NCBI RefSeq assembly: GCF_015710975.1
Contig: NZ_CP049783.1
Location: 3,887,501-3,951,500 of the forward strand
Direction of reading: 5' to 3'
From: Paenibacillus polymyxa
Lineage (GTDB): Bacteria; Bacillota; Bacilli; Paenibacillales; Paenibacillaceae
Length of the DNA: 64,000 bases
The notes below the pieces were generated by a model. It saw only the letters and a list, made by a program, of their open reading frames with translations, was not told the DNA's origin and did no database searches. The position numbers and the translations under genes were made by a program. Positions within the stretch are counted from its first letter, which is position 1. Every line of letters begins with the position of its first letter. Shown here piece by piece: positions 44,001-55,100 of the stretch.

Positions 44001-47000
44001 TATGCTTCCAATACGCAGCCAAGTGTCGGAAACAGAGACATTCCTGGATTTTATGAAAAAATTGCAAATCACCGTAGTCAATGGGATGGATCATGCTCCT
44101 TATCCTTTTCCGGCTCTGGTTCGAGCATTAAATGTGCCACGTTTGCCGGCGAGCTCGCCTGTTTTTCAGGCAGTTTTTTCTTACCAAAATTTTCTGCAAA
44201 CTTCAAGCTTGCAGCAGCTTTGTGCGCCGTATAGCGATAGCTTTACCGTTGAGTTGGTAGAGGAAATTCACCAGGAAGGTGAATATGAGCTGGTATTGGA
44301 GCTGCTGGAGCAGGAAGAAGAGCTGACATTAAATATCAAATACCGTTCCGGTTTGTTCGATGAATCAACCATCGTACAGATGGCTGAGCGTTACATCGGA
44401 TTAGCGGAAGCACTTATGAGCAATCCTACAGCTGCCCTGCAGGACTATTCATTACTTTTGCAAGAGGAAAAGAACAGCGTCCTTTATGACTGGAATGCGA
44501 CCGAAATAAGTTATCCAGATAAATGCTTCCCTGAATTATTCATAAAACAGGCAAGGAAAACGCCTGACGCTATTGCAGTCGTGTATGAAGAACAATCGCT
44601 TACCTATCGGGAATTAAAAGAAAAGAGCACTTTACTCGCTCTATATTTGCAAAATCAGGGCGTTACCCCTGATACGCTGGTAGGAATTTGCATGGAACGG
44701 TCTTTAGAAATGGTCATTGGGCTGTTGGGAATCCTTCTGGCGGGAGGAGCCTATGTGCCGCTTGATCCGGACTATCCAGAGGACAGATTGGAGTATATGC
44801 TGCAGGATTCCAATGCATCCCTTGTCATTACGCAATCGGGATTGTTGGAAAAAGTATCTCGGCTGGCAGGGAGTCATGTGAACTGCATTGTTCTTGATAA
44901 CGATTGGGATCTTCTTACAAGTAGTATAAAGGGGAGAAAGACACTCAAACGGGAAGTGCAGCCTAGCCATTTGGCATATGTGATATATACCTCTGGAAGT
45001 ACAGGGAAACCCAAAGGGGTCATGATCCCACACAAAGCGTTGACCAACTTTCTTCTTTCCATGGCAGAAAAGCCAGGCATAACAGAGCAGGATAAACTGC
45101 TTGCAGTGACAACGTATTGCTTTGACATCGCGGGACTGGAATTATATCTACCTTTGATTAAAGGCGCTCAATGCTATGTTTGCAGTTCTGAAAAAGCTAA
45201 GGATGCCGAAAGACTCAAGCAGGAGATTCAAAAAATAAAACCGACAATGATGCAGGCAACACCTGTGACTTGGACCATGCTTTTTCAAGCTGGCTGGAAG
45301 AACGAAGAAAATATGAAAATGCTCTGTGGCGGAGAAGCACTTTCGGAAACATTGAAATCTTATTTTGTGCATAACAACGGTGACGCATGGAATATGTTCG
45401 GTCCGACTGAGACGACGATTTGGTCTACAATTCAAACGATTACCGCCGACAAGCCGATTTCGATCGGTAAGCCTATTGCCAACACCCAGATTTATATTTT
45501 GGATCAGCTCCTTAGACCTGTACCTATCGGATTTCCGGGTGAGCTTTTCATTTCGGGCAATGGCTTGGCCAGAGGCTATCTGAATCAGCCGGTGCTTACG
45601 GATGAAAAGTTTATTGACAACCCATTCAAGCCCGGAACTAAGCTCTATAGAACCGGAGATTTATGCAAGTGGCTTTCTGACGGTTCCATTGAATATTTGG
45701 GTCGGATGGATTATCAAGTGAAAATCCGCGGGTTTCGAATTGAGCTAAGTGAAGTTGAAGGTCAGGTCAGAACATATCCGGGAATTGATGAATGTGTCGT
45801 GATCGCCAAGGAACAAGGAGGGGATAAGCAGCTTGTCGCCTACTATTTACGCAACAACTCTCAGTTCGGGGAATCCTCACTTGATCCGAAAGAAGTACGA
45901 AATTATTTAAAAGCATTCTTGCCTTATTATATGATTCCAGCATTCTTTATCGAACTGGACAAGCTGCCATTGACCCCGAATGGCAAAATAGATCGGAAGG
46001 AATTAATGGGTCGTAGGGTCGAGCTGGCGACAGCAACAAGAAAAATCCATTTGCCGCAATCGGATGTTGAACAACAAGTTTTAACAATATGGAAAAAGCT
46101 TCTGGATATCGATCATCTAAGTACGGATGATGCTTTTTTCGACGTGGGCGGAAATTCTTTTTCAGCCGCAGAGATGATTAGAAGGATCAAGGACAAGCTG
46201 GAATGTGATATTTCGGTGACAGCATTGTTCAAGTATCCAACGGTTAGGGAACTTAGTGCCTATATTACGAAAGTAAAAGGTGAGGCACCAGCTTCTGCAA
46301 CAGAACAAACAGATACCGCTAAAAATACCATTTCACAGGGATTAGACTCGGAGGAAGATGAACATAAACCATCCTACCCTGATTATTATGAGGATAGTAT
46401 CGCAATCATAGGAATTTCATCCCATTTTCCGGGTGCGAAAAACCACGTTGAGTTTTGGAGCAATTTGAGGGCAGGGGTGGAAAGTGTCCGGTACTTTTCT
46501 GAGGAAGAACTAGCCCAGTTAGGGCTGGAGAGAGAGATTGTCGAGCATCCAAACTATGTGTCCGGACAATGCACGATTGAGGGAAAAGAGTATTTCGACC
46601 CTGAGTTTTTTAATTTGTCCCAGAAAAATGCAGAATTTATGGATCCTCAGATGAAATTGCTGCTACAGCATGCATGGAAGGCCGTTGAAGATGCTGGCTA
46701 TGTTTCCAAAGAGATTCCTGAAACCAGCGTGTATATGTCGGCGAGCAGCAGCTTTTATCAAGCCTTTATTCCTAATTTGGCATCGCAATCACCTAATGTC
46801 CTGAGGAATGCGGATGAATATGTAACCTGGATTTTGGCACAAGGCGGGACCATTCCTACTATGATCTCTCATAAATTAGGATTTAAAGGTCCCAGCTTAT
46901 TTGTGCATTCCAACTGTTCTTCTTCGTTAGTCGGACTTCGTCTAGCTTCGCAAAGCCTGTTGTCTGGTGAAGCAAAATACGCCTTGGTTGGAGCGTCAAC

Positions 47001-50000
47001 AATCTTTCCTTTCAACAGCTTAGGTTATGTGTATCAGCCTGGCTTGAACTTTTCTAGTGATGGCCATATTAGAGCTTTTGACGATTCGGCAGACGGAATG
47101 ATTGGCGGAGAAGGGGTTGGAGTTGTTCTACTGAAAAAAACGCTGGATGCCATTAGAGACGGTGACCATATTTATACGATTTTACGAGGGGTTAGCGTGA
47201 ACAACGATGGGACTGACAAACTAGGGTTTTATGCTCCAAGTGTTAAGGGTCAGTCTGAAGTTATTCAGAAGACGATCGAATCAACCGGAATTCATCCCGA
47301 AACGATCAGTTATATTGAGACACATGGAACCGGAACCAAATTGGGCGATCCGGTTGAATTTGCTGCCTTGAATGATACATTCAGGCAGTATACAGCCAAA
47401 AAACAGTTTTGTGGTATTGGATCGGTCAAAACCAATATCGGACATTTGGACACTGCAGCAGGTTTGGCGGGGTGTATTAAAGTCGCTTTAAGCTTATACC
47501 ATAATGAGATTCCTCCTACGCTTAATTATGATACACCCAATACCGATATCCATTTGTCTGAATCGCCTTTTTATGTTGTTGATAAACTGCGGAAATGGGA
47601 ACAAGCGTCGGCCCCCCATCGAGCGGCGCTGAGCTCTTTTGGCATAGGCGGAACGAATGCTCATGCTATTTTCGAACAATTTGTAGCTAATGATGCACCC
47701 GAACGCTCTAAATCCAGCTTGGTGAACGATGCTGTTGAATATCTTATTCCTTTGTCTGCCAAAAATGATCAGCGCCTTAAGGCATATGCTGGGGACCTCT
47801 CGGCTTTCTTGACAGCTTCTCAAGAAATCAATTTGTCGGATGTATCTTTTACACTTCAAACAGGACGAATGGCAATGAAAAGTCGGGTAGCGTTTATCGT
47901 CAGGAATACGAGCGAGCTGGTGCAAAAATTGGATTCGTTCGCGAATGGACAAGAACATATCGAGAATTGCTGGAGGGGAGAAAATAACCAGCAAGATTCA
48001 ATGCAATGGTTTGAACAGGAAGAAGTGTTCAAGGAATTAGTAAGCAAATGGATCTCAAATCGTGAAATGAACAAGCTGGCAGAGCTATGGGCCAAAGGCT
48101 TCTATATCGATTGGAAATTGCTGTATTACGATATCCAACCGAAAAGAATCAGTCTGCCTACGTATCCTTTTGCTCAGCAACGCTGTTGGGCTCCTGAGGT
48201 TGAGGCTGGAGCAGCAAGGGTCAGAGCAGTGGCGGAAGCACCTACGACTGCAGCTAGCCATACCCTGATGTTTGAACCAGTCTGGAAGGAGCAGGACGTA
48301 GCGCCGGAGGTCGAAGCCCCTGCCTACGACCGCCGTATCATCTTACTGTGTGAGCCGGACGAGGCTTTACCTGAACGGCTTGAAGCGCGAGTGAACGGAG
48401 CGGCACAGGTCTTGGCCTTCTCATCTGGGAAGAGCCGGGTGGATGAGCGGTTTCAGACCTATGCAGTTCAGGCCTTTGAGAGCATCCAAAGCCTACTCAA
48501 AGACAAGCCTGCCGGAAGGGTGCTGGTTCAGCTTGTCGTGATGGCGGCTGGAGAAGGACAGCTCTTTTCAGGGCTTTCGGGTCTGCTGAAGACCGCCCGA
48601 CTGGAAAATCCGAAACTCATCGGTCAATTGATCGAAGTGGAACAGGGAGAATCTGCGGAAAGCCTGCTGGCGAAATTGGAAGAAAACAGCCGCAGTCCGT
48701 TGGATGGATGGATTCGCTATGAGGGCATTCAACGCAAAACCGCTTGCTGGAACAGGTTGGAGCCATCTCGGTCAGATGAGGAGCTGCCATGGAGAGATGG
48801 GGGCGTGTATCTCATCACCGGCGGCTCTGGCGGCCTGGGGCTGCTTGTTGCCGAAGAACTGGTTCGGCGCACCCGAGCAGCGACCTTGATCCTGACAGGG
48901 CGGTCGACACTGGACGGCAACAGACAAACTCGGCTGAAGGAACTGGAGTCCTCAGGAGCCAGAGTGGTGTATAAGCAGGGGGATATCACTGACAGGAACA
49001 CGGTTACCAGCTTGCTGGAAAGCATTCAGGAAGAATTCGGGCGTGTTCACGGGATTATCCACTGTGCTGGGGTCATTCACGATAACTTCATTCTCAAGAA
49101 AAGCAGGGAAGAATTTATCGAGGTGCTGGGGCCGAAGGTCCAAGGGCTGGTCCATCTGGATGAGGCAAGCAGCGGCCAGGATCTGGACTTCTTCATGCTC
49201 TTTTCCTCCATCTCGGGCAGTCTGGGCAATCCGGGACAGGCCGATTATGCCACCGCCAACGCCTTTATGGATGCGTACGCAGCATATCGGAATACCCTGG
49301 TGGAAGCCCAGCAACGGCGGGGCCGGACGCTATCCATCCGCTGGCCGCTGTGGAAAGAAGGCGGAATGCGGATCGATGCGGACACGGAAAAGCTCATGAG
49401 ACAAAATATGGGCCTCACGCCTCTACAGACCGAGTCGGGCATTCAGGCGTTGTACCAATGCCTGACCTCAAGCAAGGATCAGGTGATGATCCTGGAAGGA
49501 GAGCCAGAGAAAATCGAGGCCTACCTATGGAAATCCGTCTCGCAGGCCGATGTTCGAGCGGTAGAGGCAGCTGGATTGAAGCTGGATGCGGGTTTACTGT
49601 ACGATAAAACCTTGTATCATCTCAAGGCGCTATTGGGAGAGGTGACCCGGCTGAGCATCGGTAGCATTGAAGCCCAAGAACCGCTAGAGCGTTATGGGAT
49701 TGATTCGATTATGATTACCCAACTCAATGCCAAGCTGGCAGAGTCTTTTGGCGAGCTATCCAAGACGCTGTTTTATGAGTACCAGACCTTGCGTGCCTTG
49801 GCGGAATATTTGGTGTCGGAATACACACCGGAATGCATGCAGTGGGTTGGAATGAGCATGGACAAGGAACGGGTAGAGGAAACGGCTGCGACAACCCGGT
49901 ACGCTGAAGAAGAAAGCACGCAAATTGCGAGGCAGACGATAGCGGAGGAGGCGACAGCGAAGTCCAGAAGCTACGTGGAGCCGATTCGAAGCTACGCGGA

Positions 50001-52194
50001 GCTTGGCGCAGAGGAAACACGAGAACCGATCGCCATCATTGGCATGGCAGGAAAGTATCCAGGTTCGAGGGACATGAACGAATATTGGGAAAATCTCAAG
50101 GCAGGAAAGGATTGTGTCAGCGAAATCCCGCAGGAACGCTGGAAACTGGAAGGATTCTTCCAGCCTGACAAACAGGAAGCGGTAGCTGATGGCAAAAGCT
50201 ACAGCAAGTGGGGCGGCTTTATCGAAGGCTTTGCGGAATTCGACCCATTGTTTTTCAATATTGCACCGCGAGAAGCCCTCAGCATGGATCCTCAGGAAAG
50301 GCTGTTTATTGAAGCTTGCTGGGAAGCGATGGAGGACGCAGGCTACACCAGAGAACAGCTTGCGGTACGACATAACAGCCGTGTAGGTGTGTTTGCGGGA
50401 ATTACCAAAACGGGCTACGAGCTTTATGGGCCGGAATTATGGAAGATGGGGGCCAAAATATTCCCCCAAATATCCTTTAGCTCGGTAGCCAACCGGATTT
50501 CGTACCTGTTTAATTTGCAGGGGCCGAGCATGCCGGTGGATACGATGTGTTCGTCCTCGTTGACTGCGATTCATGAAGCGTGTGAGCATCTGTACCGCGG
50601 AGAATGCGAGCTGGCTATGGCAGGAGGAGTGAACCTGTATCTGCATCCGCTGAGCTATGTCGGACTTTGTGCGAATCAGATGCTGTCCGTAGACGGACAG
50701 TGCAAGAGCTTCGGAAAGGGAGGCAACGGCTTTGTCCCAGGAGAAGGTGTGGGGGTCGTGCTATTGAAGCCGTTGTCGAAGGCGATAGCAGATGGGGACC
50801 CGATCCATGCGGTCATCCGGGGAACGAGCATCAACCATGGAGGCAAGACCAACGGGTATACCGTGCCTAACCCGACTGCTCAAGGGGAGCTAATCCGGTC
50901 GGCTTTGGAACGAGCCGGGGTACATGCCCGGACCATCAGCTATATCGAAGCTCACGGAACTGGCACAGAATTGGGAGATCCCATTGAAGTGACCGGTTTG
51001 ACCCAGGCCTTCAGAAAGGACACGGCAGACAAGGGATTTTGCGCCGTGGGCTCTGTGAAGTCCAACATCGGACATTTGGAGGCGGCAGCGGGCATCGCAG
51101 GGATTGGGAAAATTGTCCTGCAGATGAAAAACCGGACGCTGGTTCCCAGTCTGCATGCCCAGGAACTGAATCCAAACATTCCTTTTGAGCAGACGCCGTT
51201 TGTTGTCCAGCAGGAGCTGGAGGAATGGAAGCGGCCAGTGGTTGAGCTCGATGGAGAGACACGGGAATACCCAAGAATGGCGGGGATTTCATCGTTTGGA
51301 GCAGGAGGCGCCAATGCTCATGTCATCATCGAAGAGTACGTTCCAGAAGAGCAGGCGCCAATCTGTGTGACAGCTCACAATCCTGTGATTATCGTATTGT
51401 CGGCCAAAAATGAGGAACGGCTGAAGCAGCAGGTCGAGAGATTGCTGTCCGTGATCGGGAAAGGAGAGGTCACAGAGGGCAATCTGGCCGATGCAGCCTA
51501 CACGCTCCAGGTAGGACGTGAAGCGATGGAAGAACGCCTAGCGGTCATTGCTGAATCGCTACCGAAACTGGTGGAAAAGCTGCAAAGATTCTTGGAAGGC
51601 CACGACGGGATTTCCGAGCTGTATCGAGGACAGGTCAAGCGAAACAAAGAGGCACTGTCCGCACTGGTAGAAGATGAAGATATGGAAAAAACGATCGCTG
51701 CCTGGATCGGGAAACGGAAATACGCGAAGATAGTGGATCTGTGGGTAAAGGGACTGGCGATGGACTGGAGCATGCTTTATGGAGATGCCAAGCCGCAGCG
51801 AATAAGCCTGCCAGCCTATCCTTTTGCAAAGGAGCGGTATTGGATCACGGATATTAAAACCAAGCAGGCTTCCATTGAATTTACCAAATCTGTACAGTCA
51901 ACAGATATATTTGTTGATCAAAGAACACCTGAGACAGCGGCAAATATTTCGCAAAAGTATAGAAAAGAAAGCGAAGATCCAAATTCCGAAGCTATTCCTT
52001 CGTATATCCAGAATATTCAGAGCCATATTTCCACCAGTGTCAAAATGAAGAAGATGCCAGATATTTCTTATCTAGCGGCTGAATACGAAAGAATTCCTTC
52101 GACTATGGTCGACAACCAAGCTTACTCGGAACAGGATGGGACGACGCGAGGGACTAATCGGATGAGGAGGCTTACAGATGAAGGAAATGAATGA
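41065..52194 (+). CDS. Hybrid NRPS/trans-AT PKS, first synthase (PKS1)
   Basis: 3709 aa. Domains by approximate residue: acyl ligase (AL, FAAL-like; LLYTSGSTSLPKG) 1-567; ACP with Ser632; condensation 690-1130 with HHIIFDG intact; adenylation 1140-1650, specificity residues D-I-L-Q-L-G-M-I-W-K read by eye, fitting glycine; PCP with Ser1698; KS1 1778-2205 (Cys1951, loop SNCSSSL); docking linker; KR1 2400-2825 (GGSGGLG near 2586); ACP with Ser2881; KS2 2985-3425 (Cys3162, DTMCSSS); C-terminal linker. No AT, so malonyl must come from a trans-acting AT. KS2 has no partner here: its module continues in the next protein. RBS GAGGAG, 10 bases before ATG. Residues about 2399-3597 are encoded by a duplicated DNA segment. 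Confidence 0.95.
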   Translation: MTRKHDQRSDFNIPILSFMETCRQFPETELFTFENEGEHPHVLTGTTLLLQVQTLGNFLMKELAAQERALLVFPQGLGYISSMLACFYANIVAIPTPITAAEPDEKMLEKIKPIQTDSGAVCIITNTAFKAFLQTQPEYRTFRILNIDEILQESAAHVDIKMRMPAPEDMALLLYTSGSTSLPKGVILSHRCLMNQVKAEQWRIDQNSRIVSWMPQFHAFGLQNNILVPLLNGASSIILPPESFAKNPEHWIQMIDKYQATHTAAPNFAFDYCCSTLDVASLQEYSLHHLQAIICAGEPIRKESYENFVHHFRALGLKEDIFCPLLGLSELCPVTSVKPGQSMRFLNLDIPSLEQRRVQYTDEKNPSKSVVSCGEIEAPTEIRIVHPESHMLCLPEEIGEIWIKSDRMAEGYLNRKQETDSTFEAVLSSTQEGGFFRTGDLGFIADNHIYVIGREKEVIIVHGKNHHPVDIEWTIQKNMPELTLPIAVFASEVKGLEKVIVVQEIETSLHEQEYKRLVEKMLNAVSGTHQLEIYDIYLLPKGSIPKTGSGKIQRKVCRNAYIKQELRALYQYRSALSTAHSGIGETDATVDAVSLIQLKIQEYMVQFLQRELNLESEAMDLNKNIHGYGIDSILIMKLIRGIEKSYPIKVNAREILEYPTIQLLSAYLAKKIEKDKPVVEIKTETILHGLQQNPLSEVQKGLWLLHKMSPEINAYNVPICLRFNTKVEIENVKQAFHTVLEQYPILKSVIEEDNGTPYQKLESAQPFNMQIEDISSLKADEIIPFIRSKAKQPFALEQDPLMRVYLMSRSEQEHFILVVIHHIIFDGSSFILFIQSFLDAYKDLGQGKRPVVLPPAASYSDFVEWEQTMLASAEGEKHFSYWKQQLSDALPTLELPYNRSGFLTPSMEGQTYTKRLPVDWVNRVKSFARTQYMSLSTVLLGMYVILLNQYSKQEDIIVGMPVMVRPEERFDQLIGYFVNMLPIRSQVSETETFLDFMKKLQITVVNGMDHAPYPFPALVRALNVPRLPASSPVFQAVFSYQNFLQTSSLQQLCAPYSDSFTVELVEEIHQEGEYELVLELLEQEEELTLNIKYRSGLFDESTIVQMAERYIGLAEALMSNPTAALQDYSLLLQEEKNSVLYDWNATEISYPDKCFPELFIKQARKTPDAIAVVYEEQSLTYRELKEKSTLLALYLQNQGVTPDTLVGICMERSLEMVIGLLGILLAGGAYVPLDPDYPEDRLEYMLQDSNASLVITQSGLLEKVSRLAGSHVNCIVLDNDWDLLTSSIKGRKTLKREVQPSHLAYVIYTSGSTGKPKGVMIPHKALTNFLLSMAEKPGITEQDKLLAVTTYCFDIAGLELYLPLIKGAQCYVCSSEKAKDAERLKQEIQKIKPTMMQATPVTWTMLFQAGWKNEENMKMLCGGEALSETLKSYFVHNNGDAWNMFGPTETTIWSTIQTITADKPISIGKPIANTQIYILDQLLRPVPIGFPGELFISGNGLARGYLNQPVLTDEKFIDNPFKPGTKLYRTGDLCKWLSDGSIEYLGRMDYQVKIRGFRIELSEVEGQVRTYPGIDECVVIAKEQGGDKQLVAYYLRNNSQFGESSLDPKEVRNYLKAFLPYYMIPAFFIELDKLPLTPNGKIDRKELMGRRVELATATRKIHLPQSDVEQQVLTIWKKLLDIDHLSTDDAFFDVGGNSFSAAEMIRRIKDKLECDISVTALFKYPTVRELSAYITKVKGEAPASATEQTDTAKNTISQGLDSEEDEHKPSYPDYYEDSIAIIGISSHFPGAKNHVEFWSNLRAGVESVRYFSEEELAQLGLEREIVEHPNYVSGQCTIEGKEYFDPEFFNLSQKNAEFMDPQMKLLLQHAWKAVEDAGYVSKEIPETSVYMSASSSFYQAFIPNLASQSPNVLRNADEYVTWILAQGGTIPTMISHKLGFKGPSLFVHSNCSSSLVGLRLASQSLLSGEAKYALVGASTIFPFNSLGYVYQPGLNFSSDGHIRAFDDSADGMIGGEGVGVVLLKKTLDAIRDGDHIYTILRGVSVNNDGTDKLGFYAPSVKGQSEVIQKTIESTGIHPETISYIETHGTGTKLGDPVEFAALNDTFRQYTAKKQFCGIGSVKTNIGHLDTAAGLAGCIKVALSLYHNEIPPTLNYDTPNTDIHLSESPFYVVDKLRKWEQASAPHRAALSSFGIGGTNAHAIFEQFVANDAPERSKSSLVNDAVEYLIPLSAKNDQRLKAYAGDLSAFLTASQEINLSDVSFTLQTGRMAMKSRVAFIVRNTSELVQKLDSFANGQEHIENCWRGENNQQDSMQWFEQEEVFKELVSKWISNREMNKLAELWAKGFYIDWKLLYYDIQPKRISLPTYPFAQQRCWAPEVEAGAARVRAVAEAPTTAASHTLMFEPVWKEQDVAPEVEAPAYDRRIILLCEPDEALPERLEARVNGAAQVLAFSSGKSRVDERFQTYAVQAFESIQSLLKDKPAGRVLVQLVVMAAGEGQLFSGLSGLLKTARLENPKLIGQLIEVEQGESAESLLAKLEENSRSPLDGWIRYEGIQRKTACWNRLEPSRSDEELPWRDGGVYLITGGSGGLGLLVAEELVRRTRAATLILTGRSTLDGNRQTRLKELESSGARVVYKQGDITDRNTVTSLLESIQEEFGRVHGIIHCAGVIHDNFILKKSREEFIEVLGPKVQGLVHLDEASSGQDLDFFMLFSSISGSLGNPGQADYATANAFMDAYAAYRNTLVEAQQRRGRTLSIRWPLWKEGGMRIDADTEKLMRQNMGLTPLQTESGIQALYQCLTSSKDQVMILEGEPEKIEAYLWKSVSQADVRAVEAAGLKLDAGLLYDKTLYHLKALLGEVTRLSIGSIEAQEPLERYGIDSIMITQLNAKLAESFGELSKTLFYEYQTLRALAEYLVSEYTPECMQWVGMSMDKERVEETAATTRYAEEESTQIARQTIAEEATAKSRSYVEPIRSYAELGAEETREPIAIIGMAGKYPGSRDMNEYWENLKAGKDCVSEIPQERWKLEGFFQPDKQEAVADGKSYSKWGGFIEGFAEFDPLFFNIAPREALSMDPQERLFIEACWEAMEDAGYTREQLAVRHNSRVGVFAGITKTGYELYGPELWKMGAKIFPQISFSSVANRISYLFNLQGPSMPVDTMCSSSLTAIHEACEHLYRGECELAMAGGVNLYLHPLSYVGLCANQMLSVDGQCKSFGKGGNGFVPGEGVGVVLLKPLSKAIADGDPIHAVIRGTSINHGGKTNGYTVPNPTAQGELIRSALERAGVHARTISYIEAHGTGTELGDPIEVTGLTQAFRKDTADKGFCAVGSVKSNIGHLEAAAGIAGIGKIVLQMKNRTLVPSLHAQELNPNIPFEQTPFVVQQELEEWKRPVVELDGETREYPRMAGISSFGAGGANAHVIIEEYVPEEQAPICVTAHNPVIIVLSAKNEERLKQQVERLLSVIGKGEVTEGNLADAAYTLQVGREAMEERLAVIAESLPKLVEKLQRFLEGHDGISELYRGQVKRNKEALSALVEDEDMEKTIAAWIGKRKYAKIVDLWVKGLAMDWSMLYGDAKPQRISLPAYPFAKERYWITDIKTKQASIEFTKSVQSTDIFVDQRTPETAANISQKYRKESEDPNSEAIPSYIQNIQSHISTSVKMKKMPDISYLAAEYERIPSTMVDNQAYSEQDGTTRGTNRMRRLTDEGNE
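48259..51854 (+). repeat. Copy 1 of a 3.6-kb direct repeat (KR-ACP-KS)
   Basis: Nearly the same DNA recurs at 55631-59229. The offset is 7372 bases in the KR part and 7375 in the KS part, with a 3-base indel in the ACP-KS linker. Sampled blocks range from about 93% to full identity. It begins at the KR structural domain and ends at the PFAKERYW motif after the KS. Confidence 0.9.
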
Positions 52195-55100
52195 TGTCTT
52201 ATGCAAATTGCTATGGGGTTATTTGCAGTTGATGGGATTATGCCCCTATGCACATATGGACAAGAAAGCTATGATTAATGATTTTAAAACCAAAACAGCA
52301 TTGCTGAATTTATATGATCGCTGGCTTGAAGAAAGCATAGAGGTATTGGCGCGGAATCATTATTTTTACCGTAAAGGAGACTCTTATAGCGTAACGGATA
52401 GAGCTTTGGTTGATCTGCAGGCTGTATGGAAGGAATGGGAATTGAAGAAAGGGGAATGGCTGAAAAATCCGGATCTCTCGGCCTGGGTTGTACTCGTAGA
52501 ATCAACATTGCGCAAGCTGCCGGAAATTTTGACCGGAAACATACCTGCCACTGACATTGTTTTTCCTCAGTCCTCTATGAAGCTGGTAGAAGGTATATAT
52601 AAAAATAGTCCTGCAGCAGATTACTTTAATGAAGTGCTGGGGGATATTGTAGTTTCCTACTTGAATGAACGGCTTAAGCATGACCCGTCAGGGTCGATTC
52701 GAATTATTGAAATTGGTGCAGGCACTGGAGGAACCAGCGCTATGCTCTTCCGGAAGCTTCAACCTTATCAGGAGCATATTCGTGAATACTGTTATACCGA
52801 TAAATCCAGAGCATTTTTATTGCATGCGCAAAAAGAGTACGGCCCGCAAAATCCTTACTTGACTTATAAAATTTTTAATGTGGAAGAGTCGGCTGTGGGA
52901 CAAGATATCGACACGGGCGGATATGATATTGCAATTGCCACCAATGTCCTGCACGCTACGAGGAACATTCGGCAGACATTAGGCAATGTCAAAGCATCGC
53001 TGCGAAAAAACGGCCTGATTCTTATCAATGAAATCAGTGGAAACTCGCTGTTAAACCACCTAACCTTTGGCCTGCTGGAGGGATGGTGGCTTTATAATGA
53101 CCCCGAGCTGCGTATTCCAGGCTCTCCCGGTTTATACCCTGAACGTTGGCAGGAGGTATTGGAAAGCGAGGGGTTCCGGTCGGTCTTCTTCCCCGCTCAG
53201 GAAGCGCATGAAATAGGCCAGCAAATTATTGTGGCTGAAAGCGATGGTAAGCTTAGCGATGGGATGCTTCGGGACCAACAGAAGCTTGAACAGGGCAAGC
53301 CTCCATTAGAACAGCGTGACACAGGGACTCAATCAGCTGCTGATGTATCCAATGAGATGGCTGAAGAGCATGTCAGGGAGCTTATTGTAGAGAAGTTGGC
53401 AGAGGCCTTGAATGTGGACTTTTCTATGATTGATGTCCATGAGTCATTCGCAGATTATGGCCTGGACTCTATTCTTGGCGTCAACTTTGTACAGGATGTT
53501 AATCAGGGGCTGGGCATTCATTTGCAGACTACAGACATCTTTGATTACAGTTCGGTCAAACAACTGACGTTATACATTTTAGGCCAATTCGGCGACATCG
53601 TTTTACCAGTTTTGGGACACAATGCTGATCCAATAGAGGATGGGAAAGATACAAGCCGTGAAGCCCAAGCGCCTAAGGAAAAGGAATATATGTTTAATCC
53701 GGTTCAAACGGCAAGTGCATCGATTGAGCCAGTAAGACCTAAACAGGAGAATACAGGAAAAAGCTTGGCGCAAAGAGAGCCGATTGCGATTATTGGAATG
53801 AGCGGGCGGTTTGCCGGGTCTGACAATGTAGATGAGCTTTGGAATCACCTTAAGAATGGCGACGATTTAGTAAAAGAGGTAACTCGGTGGGATCTTTCGA
53901 AATACCAGGAAAAAAATGCGAGTTACTGCAATTATGGAAGCTTTTTGGAGGATGTTGATAAGTTCGATCCGCTTTTTTTCAATATTTCCGGACTGGAAGC
54001 AACTTACATGGATCCGCAGCAGCGATTGTTTCTCGAGGAAGCATGGCATGCTCTAGAGGATGCGGGCTATGCGGGTGCAGGGATGGATGGGCGTCGGTGC
54101 GGAGTTTATGTAGGCTGTGCCGAAGGCGATTACCAGCGATTGCTGGGTGAAGACCTGCCACCGCAAGCACTGTGGGGACATATGGGCTCCGTGATTCCCG
54201 CCAGAATTTCCTACTACTTGAATCTTCATGGGCCGGCGATAGCTGTAGATACAGCTTGTTCGAGTTCGCTAGTTGCCACCCATCTTGCTTGCCAAAGTTT
54301 ATGGTCTGGAGAAACGGATATGGCTTTAGCTGGCGGGGTGTATATTCATACAACCCCTCGTTGCTATTTATACGGTGACAGAGCAGGAATGCTGTCTCAC
54401 ACAGGGCACTGTTATACCTTTGATGACAGGGCAGACGGAATGGTTCCAGGAGAGGCTGTTGGCGCTGTTGTACTCAAACGGCTTGAGGAAGCAGTTGCCG
54501 ATGGTGACCACATCTATGGGGTAATTTTAGGCTCAGGAATCAATCAGGACGGTACCACGAATGGACTTACTGCACCAAGCCAGAAGTCTCAGGAGCGACT
54601 GGAGCAATATGTGTACGATACTTTTCATATCCATCCAGAGCAAATCCAATTGGTGGAAGCACATGGCACTGGTACCAAGCTAGGAGATCCAATTGAATAT
54701 CAGGCATTGACACGAACATTTAGAAAGTATACGGACAAGAAGGGATTTTGCGCGATCGGGTCCATCAAAACGAATATCGGTCATACGCAAATTGCGGCAG
54801 GAATCACAGGAGTAATTAAGCTGTTATTGTCATTAAAGCATGAGCAGATTCCGCCTTCACTTCATTTCCAATCAGGCAATTCTAATATTCAGTTTGCGGA
54901 CAGTCCTTTTTTTGTCAATACGCAGTTGCAGAATTGGCTGATTGAGCCTGAAGCCAGACGCTGTGCTGCGGTCAGCTCCTTTGGTGCCAGTGGTACTAAT
55001 GCCCACCTGGTCATCGAAGAGGCTCCACATACGAAACGAAGACATTGCGAAAAGCCGGCTTATTTCATTCCGCTGTCCGCCCGGACTTCACAACAATTAC

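Noticed and set aside
49756..50373. 205-aa minus-strand frame inside PKS1
   Set aside because: Antisense shadow of conserved KS and linker coding sequence; no ribosome binding site and no recognisable protein. Similar antisense frames recur in the duplicated copy.
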